Shown here in pieces: positions 1 to 5,176 of a stretch of 5,176 bases of DNA; the first letter of the stretch is position 1, and each line of letters opens with the position of its first letter. The notes beneath the pieces are model-generated. The model saw only the letters and a list, made by a program, of their open reading frames with translations, was not told the DNA's origin and did not search any database. Source of the DNA: Chloroflexota bacterium (GTDB lineage: Bacteria > Chloroflexota > Ktedonobacteria > Ktedonobacterales > Ktedonobacteraceae); the NCBI GenBank assembly GCA_021828635.1, contig JAJZEJ010000859.1, positions 1-5,176 of the forward strand, in the 5' to 3' direction. The position numbers and the translations under genes are program-made.

Positions 1-2
1 TC

Positions 3-1151
3 GCCATCTACCCGCCGCTGGTGCAAGGTTCTCTTGGCAACCCGCAGAGCCTTGCCTTCACCCTCGTGCGCGTCGGGCCACTAATCCTCACGGGCCTCTC
101 GGTCGCTATCGCCTTTCGCGCCGGACTCTTCAATATCGGCGCTGAGGGACAACTGGCAATGGGCGCAATGACGGCGGCCATTATCGCCTTCAAGCTCACC
201 TTCCTGCCCGCCTGGTTGCTCATTCCGCTCATGCTCATCGCTAGCATGCTAGCAGGCGCTATTTGGGGAGGCATTGTGGGCCTGCTCAAAGCTTGGCGCG
301 GCGCACACGAGGTCGTCACGACGATTATGCTCAACTGGGTTGCCTTCTATTTCACGGACTTTCTGATTAATGGCCCATTCAAGTCTCCCAACGAGGCGGA
401 TCAGACAGCGTCCTTACCCACAAAAGCCACTATCCCCAGTATCGTCAATGTCTATAATCAAACATTCGGCACGTTCCTACCCAAAGTCGCTAACCCGCTC
501 TCCTATCCAGTAGATATGTCTATCTTCCTATCTTTACTGGCGCTCGTCGTTTACTGGTTCGTTACGAGCAGAACCACCTTTGGCTACGAGATCAGGGTCA
601 TCGGTCAGAACCAGAAAGCCGCCAAATACGCCGGTATCCCGATCAAGCGCAATATGTTCCTGGTGATGGCTCTCTCCGGCGCGTTCTCTGGTCTGGCTGG
701 CGCTATTCACCTGATGGGCCAGTTTCCTTACCAGTTGATCGCCACCACGTTCAGCATCGACCCCACCGGCTTTGATGCCATCGGTGTAGCATTGCTGGGT
801 CGCACCACCGCCATCGGCGTGCTGCTCTCCTCTATCTTATTTGGCGGCCTGCGTCAGGGCGGTACTTTTATGCAGATCAACGCCAACGTTCCTGGCGATC
901 TGGTGTACATCCTTCAAGCACTCGTGCTATTCAGCATCGCCGCCGAGTTTCTACCAGCCATTCAGCGTGTACTGCCTAAATGGTTGCGCAGTGATCGTCG
1001 GCCCGCGCTGGTTCCCTCTATTGCAGGAGTCAGCGTTGTCGGCATCGAAGGAACCTTCATTGAAAACGGCGACAACACGGCGAACGAGCTTGTCGATCAT
1101 CAAACAGTGCAGAACGCTAGCGCGGCGCTCATGCCTGGGGAAGAGGAGTAA
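3..1151 (+). CDS. ABC transporter permease 1, nucleoside/simple-sugar type (5' partial)
   Basis: Inner-membrane permease of a BMP-dependent importer (BPD_transp_2 family, YufP/NupB-like), expected to pair with the next gene to form the translocation path for nucleosides or related solutes. The frame is open to the left edge. A GTG at 21 exists, but the residues before it (AIYPPL) continue naturally into the family-like sequence, so the true start lies outside the window. 382 residues are visible. Family motifs, numbered from the codon at position 3, are GLFNIGAEGQ (41-50), EVVTTIMLN (103-111), the cytoplasmic-loop motif GQNQKAAKYAGI (201-212) and the GRTTAIGVLL region (from 266). Several long hydrophobic stretches look like membrane helices. 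The last 53 residues or so (nt 990-1148) form a polar, acidic tail ending in GEEE, longer than I expect for this family. The exact substrate cannot be read from the permease. Confidence 0.93.
   Translation, partial: AIYPPLVQGSLGNPQSLAFTLVRVGPLILTGLSVAIAFRAGLFNIGAEGQLAMGAMTAAIIAFKLTFLPAWLLIPLMLIASMLAGAIWGGIVGLLKAWRGAHEVVTTIMLNWVAFYFTDFLINGPFKSPNEADQTASLPTKATIPSIVNVYNQTFGTFLPKVANPLSYPVDMSIFLSLLALVVYWFVTSRTTFGYEIRVIGQNQKAAKYAGIPIKRNMFLVMALSGAFSGLAGAIHLMGQFPYQLIATTFSIDPTGFDAIGVALLGRTTAIGVLLSSILFGGLRQGGTFMQINANVPGDLVYILQALVLFSIAAEFLPAIQRVLPKWLRSDRRPALVPSIAGVSVVGIEGTFIENGDNTANELVDHQTVQNASAALMPGEEE
1143..1148 (+). promoter_or_regulatory. Ribosome binding site of permease 2
   Basis: GAGGAG lies 6 bases before the GTG at 1155, inside the last codons of permease 1. 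It supports the GTG start and suggests that the two permeases are translated in a coupled way. Confidence 0.8.
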
Positions 1152-1154
1152 ATC

Positions 1155-2096
1155 GTGTTCTTTCAAACGTTACTGCATGTCCTCCTATCCAGTGATCTAT
1201 GGGGGGCCGCGCTCCAGTTTGGAGCCATCTTGCTGCTACCGGCCCTCGGCGGCGTTATCTCCGAGCGTAGCGGCGTCGTCAATATCGCAATGGAAGGTAT
1301 GATGCTCACCGGAGCTTATGCCGGTGTGGTGATTGCGCTGGCCGCGCATAACGCGCTGATCGGCGTGATTGGCGCGATGCTGGCCGGTGGCCTGATGGCG
1401 CTGGTACATGCCATCGTCTCTATTAACTTCAAAGCTAACCAGATCATCAGTGGCATTGCCATTAACCTGGCCGCGCTCGGTCTGACCGACTACCTGTCGC
1501 TCCAGTCTAGCCAGGGTGTGCCGCATCTGAATAATGGGTTGCGTCTCAATAATGTCTCGCTTGGGCCGCTCTCGCACATTCCTTTTCTCGGCCCGGTACT
1601 CTTTCAGCAAAATATCGTCTTCTATCTTGCCATTCTAATTCTGCTGGGCGTTCAGTTCTTGCTTTTCAATACCAATATCGGCTTGCGCATCCGCGCCGTG
1701 GGCGAACATCCACAGGCGGCGGATACGGCGGGCGTCAATGTGCGTCTGGTACGTTATTGCTGCGTCATCGGCAGCGGTCTGCTCTCCGGTCTGGCGGGAG
1801 CCTATCTCTCGCAGGGCATCTCCGGCACCTTCATCACCAACATGACGGCGGGTGCTGGCTTTATCGCGCTGGCCGCCATGGTCTTCGGCAAATATATGCC
1901 GTGGGGAACCGCCGGAGCCTGCCTGATCTTCGGCCTGGGTGAGGCGCTGAGTCCACGCCTGCAAAGCACTGGTGCCTCTCCCAATCTCCTTAGCATTCTC
2001 CCCTACCTGTTAACGCTGATCGCGCTGGTCGGCATTGTCGGACGCACGGTCGCACCGGCGGCCGATGGCATTCCCTATGAGTCGGGCGCGGAATAG
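1155..2096 (+). CDS. ABC transporter permease 2, nucleoside/simple-sugar type
   Basis: Second inner-membrane permease of the importer (BPD_transp_2 family, YufQ/NupC-like), 313 residues, close to the usual length of about 300-320. The N-terminal signature is SERSGVVNIAMEGMML (36-51), the counterpart of GLFNIGAEGQ in permease 1. The cytoplasmic-loop motif AVGEHPQAADTAG (181-193) is the likely contact to the ATPase. A glycine-rich C-terminal region runs from GAGFIALAAMVFGKYMPWG (from 233). Hydrophobic stretches run through the whole protein, in line with 8-10 membrane helices. The GTG start is chosen because GAGGAG sits 6 bases upstream and the first residues lead directly into the first hydrophobic segment. 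The gene begins 3 bases after permease 1 stops and is followed after 22 bases by the ATPase. The family is clear; the substrate (nucleoside, or another small solute) is inferred from the class only. Confidence 0.94.
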   Translation: MFFQTLLHVLLSSDLWGAALQFGAILLLPALGGVISERSGVVNIAMEGMMLTGAYAGVVIALAAHNALIGVIGAMLAGGLMALVHAIVSINFKANQIISGIAINLAALGLTDYLSLQSSQGVPHLNNGLRLNNVSLGPLSHIPFLGPVLFQQNIVFYLAILILLGVQFLLFNTNIGLRIRAVGEHPQAADTAGVNVRLVRYCCVIGSGLLSGLAGAYLSQGISGTFITNMTAGAGFIALAAMVFGKYMPWGTAGACLIFGLGEALSPRLQSTGASPNLLSILPYLLTLIALVGIVGRTVAPAADGIPYESGAE

Positions 2097-2104
2097 GAAG
2101 GACA

Positions 2105-2110
2105 AGAGGA
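2105..2110 (+). promoter_or_regulatory. Ribosome binding site of the transporter ATPase
   Basis: AGAGGA lies 8 bases before the ATG at 2119. It favours this start over an in-frame ATG at 2035, which lies inside permease 2. A second purine run, AGGAAGGA at 2095-2102, is too far upstream to serve well. Confidence 0.7.
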
Positions 2111-2118
2111 CAAAGTTT

Positions 2119-3705
2119 ATGCAAGAACGTACAGCTACAACACTGGTAGAGCAGAAGGACGCACCGTTTGCTATCGAGATGCACGACATCTCTAAAGCAT
2201 GGCCGGGCGTGGTCGCCAACGATCACGTCAACCTCGCAGTGCGCAAAGGCGAAATTCACGCGCTGGTAGGTGAGAATGGCGCAGGCAAAACAACATTGAT
2301 GAATGTTCTCTACGGTCTGGTACATCCCGATAGTGGCGAGATTCGCATCAACGGGCAACTAGCACATATCAATGGACCACGCGACGCTATCAATCTCGGC
2401 ATCGGCATGGTGCATCAACACTTTATGCTCATTCCGCCGCTCACCGTGGCAGAGAATATCGTGCTGGGCCGCGAACCAGGCGGACTGGTCGCTCCCTATA
2501 ATGCCAGAAAAGCCAGAGCGGATATTCAGACACTCAGCCAGCAATATGGCCTACCCATCGATGCCGACCTGCGTATTGAAAAGCTCTCGGTCGGCCTGCA
2601 ACAGCGCGTCGAGATACTCAAAGTCCTCTACCGCGGCGCGGACATTCTGGTGATGGACGAGCCGACCGGCGTGCTAACACCGCAGGAGACCGACGAACTT
2701 TTCGGCGTGCTACGTGGGCTGGTCGCACAAGGCAAGACGATCATTTTCATCACACACAAATTGCGCGAAGTGCTGGCATTGACTGATAGAATCACTGTCA
2801 TGCGGCGTGGTAAGAACGCGGGTGAGCTGATTACAAAAGAGACCAATCAGGCCGAGATAGCGCGGATGATGGTCGGACGTGAGGTGCTACTGCGCGTCGA
2901 TAAAACACCCGCGCACCCCGGTGCCATAGTATTGCATACCGAACATTTACACGCGCAATCAGACCGTGGGCTGGAAATATTACATGACGTGAGCCTCGAT
3001 GTGCATTCCGGCGAAATACTGGGCATTGCCGGCGTCGAGGGCAATGGGCAAAGCGAGCTGGTTGAGGTGCTGGCAGGTATGCGCCCTGCTACCAATGGCA
3101 AAATCACGCTCACGGTCACGCAAAATAGCCAGAGTACGGAGAAAGATATTACGACGATAGGAGCGCGAGCAGTACGCCGTGCTGGCCTCGCGCATATTCC
3201 TGAAGACCGGCGCGAGAGTGGTCTGGTACTGACCGATTCGATTGAAGACAATAGTATCCTGGGCCGCCAACGCTGGTCACAATTCTCGTGGCGCGGCTTC
3301 GTCCTATTGCTCAAACAGATTCAGACATGGGCTAACCGATTGATTGAAGATTTCGATGTACGCACGCCTTCGGCTGATGTACCAGCCCGCGCCCTTTCCG
3401 GCGGCAACCAACAAAAAGTGGTAGTGGCACGCGAGCTAGCCAGCGACCCTATAGCCCTGATTGCCTCGCAACCCACACGCGGTGTCGATATTGGCGCTAT
3501 CGAGTTCATCCACCGCCGCCTGATCGAGCAGCGCGACGCAGGGAAAGCCGTCCTGCTCGTCTCAGCCGAGCTAGACGAGATTCGCTCGCTCTCCGACCGC
3601 ATCGCCGTCATGTACGAGGGCCGCATCGTCGATATCGTCGGTCCCGACGCCACCGAAGAGCAGTTGGGCGTGCTGATGACGGGGGGAACGTTGCATAAGG
3701 CTTGA
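2119..3705 (+). CDS. ABC transporter ATP-binding protein, two fused ATPase domains
   Basis: Cytoplasmic energy subunit of the importer (RbsA/YufO/NupA-like), 528 residues with two nucleotide-binding domains, so one polypeptide replaces an ATPase dimer. Domain 1 is complete: Walker A GENGAGKT (51-58), Q-loop Q100, the family form of the signature LSVGLQQR (156-163), Walker B ILVMDEPT (176-183) and switch H213. Domain 2 is degenerate, as is typical of this class: GVEGNGQS (305-312) has Gln311 in place of the Walker A lysine, and ASQPT (449-453) has Ser450 and Gln451 where Asp-Glu is standard. It still has an intact ALSGGNQQK signature (425-433). HIPEDRR (359-365) is also typical of the class. 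The ATG at 2119 is chosen from its Shine-Dalgarno site; the frame is open back to 2035, but those 28 extra residues are not family-like and overlap permease 2. In many relatives the ATPase precedes the permeases; here it comes last. Substrate class is inferred. Confidence 0.94.
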   Translation: MQERTATTLVEQKDAPFAIEMHDISKAWPGVVANDHVNLAVRKGEIHALVGENGAGKTTLMNVLYGLVHPDSGEIRINGQLAHINGPRDAINLGIGMVHQHFMLIPPLTVAENIVLGREPGGLVAPYNARKARADIQTLSQQYGLPIDADLRIEKLSVGLQQRVEILKVLYRGADILVMDEPTGVLTPQETDELFGVLRGLVAQGKTIIFITHKLREVLALTDRITVMRRGKNAGELITKETNQAEIARMMVGREVLLRVDKTPAHPGAIVLHTEHLHAQSDRGLEILHDVSLDVHSGEILGIAGVEGNGQSELVEVLAGMRPATNGKITLTVTQNSQSTEKDITTIGARAVRRAGLAHIPEDRRESGLVLTDSIEDNSILGRQRWSQFSWRGFVLLLKQIQTWANRLIEDFDVRTPSADVPARALSGGNQQKVVVARELASDPIALIASQPTRGVDIGAIEFIHRRLIEQRDAGKAVLLVSAELDEIRSLSDRIAVMYEGRIVDIVGPDATEEQLGVLMTGGTLHKA

Positions 3706-3713
3706 GCATTAAA

Positions 3714-3722
3714 TGATATACT
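3714..3722 (+). promoter_or_regulatory. Candidate extended -10 promoter of the three-gene cassette
   Basis: TGATATACT fits the extended -10 form TGnTATAnT with one base (C for A) off the TATAAT ideal. No good -35 is seen at the usual distance; TTGCAT at 3691-3696 is 20 bases away and weak, although extended -10 promoters often do without one. Transcription would begin near 3729, leaving a leader of about 70 bases before the ATG at 3801. Based on sequence match only. Confidence 0.4.
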
Positions 3723-3740
3723 GTAACGAGGAAGTGTATC
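3715..3740. repeat. Imperfect inverted repeat over the candidate -10, possible operator
   Basis: GATATACT (3715-3722) can pair with AGTGTATC (3733-3740), 8 base pairs with one G-T wobble around a 10-base centre. The left arm coincides with the candidate -10 and the right arm falls just past the expected transcription start, which is where a repressor would act. It is too AT-rich, and its T-run too displaced, for a good terminator. A third related half-site, TATACAC, lies at 3773-3779. The role as an operator is inference. Confidence 0.3.
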
Positions 3741-3790
3741 TAAACCTTTTCTATGGAAGCCATCCTCAAACATATACACATTTAAGTATT

Positions 3791-3794
3791 GGAG
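3791..3794 (+). promoter_or_regulatory. Ribosome binding site deciding the TIGR04255-like start
   Basis: GGAG, extended as GGAGAAG to 3797, sits 6 bases before the ATG at 3801. It favours this ATG over the in-frame TTG at 3789, which overlaps the site itself. Confidence 0.7.
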
Positions 3795-3800
3795 AAGTAT

Positions 3801-4556
3801 ATGAACAGTAATCATCCAACATACCCTCACCCTACCATTACTGAGGCGGTATGTGATATACATTTTCGACTTCCCCAGGGAAAAGAGTGGAAACCCTCTT
3901 TTCCAGGAGAATTCTTCAAACAAATACAAGACGAATATCCAGAGATGGAACCAACACTGGAGATGGGTTTACAGTTTGAATTTGGGCCTTTAGGGACTGG
4001 TACGAAGGTTTTACCGCAGCGACAAAAAGTCCGTTTCAAACATGGAAGCCGTCCGCTTATTCTCCAACTAGCTGAGCATTCGTTCAGTTTGAGCGCACTT
4101 GCACCGTATCCAGGATGGGAGAGCATGTTTAAAGACCTGGCAGTTGCATGGCAACATATAGAAGAGGTCTTGCAGCCAGAAATTATTAATCGTATTGGAC
4201 TCCGCTTCATCAACCAGATTGAAAAGGAGACGGAGTATGATAATGCAGGTGTATGGCTAATGGCAAATGAATATATCCCTGATAGCATCATCCGTTCAAA
4301 GGCAGGATTTCTTCTACGAGAAGAGGTTCATATAGATAGTGAAAATATCCTCATCATAACTCTTGGTGATTCCCGAACAGATAGCAGCTTGGAATACGGC
4401 GCTGTTATTCTTGACATTGATCGCATTGTTGAACGAGACATACCGATAACACAAGCTGCTTTAGGACAAGAGATGGATCGCTTGCACACTGATATATGGC
4501 AAGTATTCTCATCAGCTAAAGGTGACAAGCTTGAAGCACTCTTAAACAGGAGGTGA
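3801..4556 (+). CDS. TIGR04255-like protein of unknown function
   Basis: 251 residues, close to the typical size of the TIGR04255 family, a patchily distributed bacterial and archaeal family whose function I do not know. Features I recognise from the family are the N-terminal P-x-I-T-E-A-V-C-D-I-H-F segment (11-22), LILQLAEHSFSLSALAPYPG (86-105) followed by W106, the central block NRIGLRFINQI (130-140), the LDID strand (204-207) and LHTDIWQVF near the C-terminus (228-236). There is no signal peptide or membrane segment, so it is probably cytoplasmic. I see no Walker, nuclease or protease motif. It opens a low-GC cassette with a second small gene 3 bases downstream and a PIN gene after that, which suggests a shared function, perhaps an accessory or antitoxin-like partner of the PIN protein. 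That is inference. Family call moderately sure, role unknown. Confidence 0.8.
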   Translation: MNSNHPTYPHPTITEAVCDIHFRLPQGKEWKPSFPGEFFKQIQDEYPEMEPTLEMGLQFEFGPLGTGTKVLPQRQKVRFKHGSRPLILQLAEHSFSLSALAPYPGWESMFKDLAVAWQHIEEVLQPEIINRIGLRFINQIEKETEYDNAGVWLMANEYIPDSIIRSKAGFLLREEVHIDSENILIITLGDSRTDSSLEYGAVILDIDRIVERDIPITQAALGQEMDRLHTDIWQVFSSAKGDKLEALLNRR

Positions 4557-4557
4557 T
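4548..4557 (+). promoter_or_regulatory. Near-ideal Shine-Dalgarno site spanning a stop codon
   Basis: AGGAGGTGAT is a 10-base perfect complement to the common 3' end of bacterial 16S rRNA (ATCACCTCCT). AGGAGG ends 6 bases before the ATG at 4560. The TGA at 4554-4556 inside it is the stop of the TIGR04255-like gene, so the terminating ribosome sits directly on the next start site. Strong, coupled translation of the 125-residue protein is expected. Confidence 0.85.
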
Positions 4558-4559
4558 AT

Positions 4560-4937
4560 ATGACAAGCAACTTTCATAGAAATATTGCTTACACAGAGGC
4601 TATTAGAGAACCATTCTCTCGTTCGCATAGGTATACTGTTACTACCAGCACTTTTCCTCAACTCAAAGATGTAACACAAACAGCCTCAGTTACTACAAAC
4701 AGATTTTTATGGTGGCAGATGCTAACACGCAAGATTGATGAAGATACTGTAACAGTACCGCAAAATACTCTTGAGGAAAATATTCAACTTACCTCACCTT
4801 CGCCAAGAAACCGCGCATTGATTGAACTCTTACGCTCCTGGCGTGAAGGTGATGAGCAGGAACAAAAAAGTACATGGGAATACTTAAAACAAGCATTGGA
4901 CGAAGACCGTTTATCTGATCGGAAACTGTTCCCATGA
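4560..4937 (+). CDS. Small protein of unknown function, possible antitoxin of the PIN gene
   Basis: 125 residues; I do not recognise a named family. It appears to have two parts. Residues 1-80 are rich in Thr/Ser, with short beta-prone stretches and a conspicuous F-L-W-W (49-52). Residues 81-125 are highly charged and helical-looking: NRALIELLRSWREGDEQEQK (84-103), then TWEYLKQALDEDRLSDRKLF. The C-terminal part resembles short segments I associate with small genes next to PIN-domain genes in Cyanobacteria and Chloroflexota, recalled but unchecked. Its position just upstream of, and overlapping, a PIN gene is the usual place of a VapB-type antitoxin. No clear AbrB, ribbon-helix-helix or Phd DNA-binding motif is visible, and it is longer than most VapB proteins. 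The start is fixed by the near-perfect Shine-Dalgarno sequence 6 bases upstream. Real gene: confident. Antitoxin role: inference. Confidence 0.82.
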   Translation: MTSNFHRNIAYTEAIREPFSRSHRYTVTTSTFPQLKDVTQTASVTTNRFLWWQMLTRKIDEDTVTVPQNTLEENIQLTSPSPRNRALIELLRSWREGDEQEQKSTWEYLKQALDEDRLSDRKLFP

Positions 4938-5176
4938 GTAAGATAGTGTTACTGGATTCAGGCCCATTAGGGCTAGTAACAAATCCCAGAGGCTCTGCTG
5001 AAACAAAGGCGTGCAATCTTTGGCTAGAAGCTTTGCTCTCAAGAAATGTCAAAGTGCAAGTACCTGAGATCGCGGATTATGAAGTTCGCCGTGAGTTGTT
5101 GCGTGTCGATAAACTTGAGGGCGTCAAAAGATTAGATGCCCTCAAATTGTTCATAGACTATGTACCACTCACAACG
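4934..5176 (+). CDS. PIN-domain protein, possible VapC-like RNase (3' partial)
   Basis: The first 81 residues are visible, about half the usual 130-160, and the frame is open to the right edge. The N-terminus KIVLLDSGPLG (3-13) is the first PIN strand with the catalytic Asp8. PEIADYEVRRELL (44-56) carries Glu50, or possibly Glu54, as the second metal-binding acid. The remaining acidic residues would lie beyond the window. PIN proteins are Mg2+/Mn2+-dependent RNases, and VapC toxins typically cut tRNA or rRNA. The ATG overlaps the stop of the preceding gene as ATGA (4934-4937), with only a weak GGAAA at 4921-4925 as its own ribosome site, so translation probably depends on the upstream gene, as is common in toxin-antitoxin pairs. 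A housekeeping or solitary PIN nuclease is also possible. The active site cannot be confirmed complete. Confidence 0.82.
   Translation, partial: MSKIVLLDSGPLGLVTNPRGSAETKACNLWLEALLSRNVKVQVPEIADYEVRRELLRVDKLEGVKRLDALKLFIDYVPLTT

Larger units (their letters stand above)
3706..3800 (+). other. Intergenic gap between transporter operon and three-gene cassette
   Basis: This is 95 bases, AT-rich, with no gene. It holds the candidate promoter and inverted repeat listed separately. I see no strong intrinsic terminator for the transporter operon. The only stems are the imperfect 8-base-pair one at 3715-3740, whose T-run (3747-3750) is displaced, and a tiny ATGG-AAG-CCAT hairpin at 3753-3763 without a T-run. 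Read-through from the transporter into the cassette is therefore possible. Confidence 0.7.

Noticed and set aside
841..1302. 153-codon + strand open frame in another phase
   Set aside because: It overlaps both permeases out of frame and its Ser/Cys-rich translation is typical of a shadow frame.
2035..2118. In-frame upstream extension of the ATPase from an ATG at 2035
   Set aside because: It overlaps permease 2 by about 60 bases, has Arg-rich non-family sequence, and a better ribosome site serves the ATG at 2119.
2847..3314. 155-codon minus-strand open frame inside the ATPase
   Set aside because: It is fully antisense to well-supported coding sequence, with a low-complexity Ser/Arg-rich translation.
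3706..3763. Rho-independent terminator after the transporter operon
   Set aside because: Stems are AT-rich or only 4 base pairs, and the T-run does not directly follow either.
3789..3800. TTG start for the TIGR04255-like gene
   Set aside because: It adds only four residues and overlaps the GGAG that serves the ATG at 3801.
3714..3861. TGATATAC repeated exactly 140 bases apart (3714-3721 and 3854-3861)
   Set aside because: An 8-base AT-rich word recurring in AT-rich DNA is easily chance, and the second copy is inside coding sequence.
3321..3929. Long open frame of 202 codons on the minus strand
   Set aside because: It spans the end of the ATPase, the gap and the start of the next gene, all explained on the + strand; its translation shows no recognisable domain.
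1..5176. CRISPR array, tRNA, insertion sequence or attachment site
   Set aside because: No regularly spaced repeats, cloverleaf-like gene, transposase-like protein or flanking duplicated ends seen on reading either strand.

Overview
The window holds two unrelated blocks, all on the + strand. Positions 1-3705 carry the downstream part of an ABC import operon of the nucleoside/simple-sugar type, the class that works with BMP-family (PnrA-like) binding proteins. It has a first permease cut by the left edge, a second permease, and a double-domain ATPase. The genes are 3 and 22 bases apart, each downstream gene has a clear Shine-Dalgarno site, and together they make a complete membrane and energising module. 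The binding protein and the start of permease 1 must lie to the left, outside the window.

Positions 3706-3800 are a 95-base AT-rich gap with no convincing terminator. It holds a candidate extended -10 promoter (TGATATACT) that overlaps an imperfect inverted repeat.

Positions 3801-5176 carry a tight three-gene cassette of clearly lower GC. It consists of a TIGR04255-like protein of unknown function, a 125-residue protein I cannot assign, and a PIN-domain protein cut by the right edge. The second gene follows the first after 3 bases, with an almost ideal Shine-Dalgarno sequence that runs through the first gene's stop. The PIN gene overlaps the second by 4 bases (ATGA). The small-gene-then-PIN arrangement looks like a VapBC-type toxin-antitoxin pair with an unusual upstream partner. 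This is the most interesting part of the window.

Organism: bacterial, with about 50-67% GC in sampled transporter segments, some GTG starts and strong Shine-Dalgarno sites. The transporter class, plus a PIN subtype I associate with Cyanobacteria and Chloroflexota, makes a Chloroflexota (for example Ktedonobacteria) source plausible. No rRNA or other marker gene is present, so this is a weak inference.
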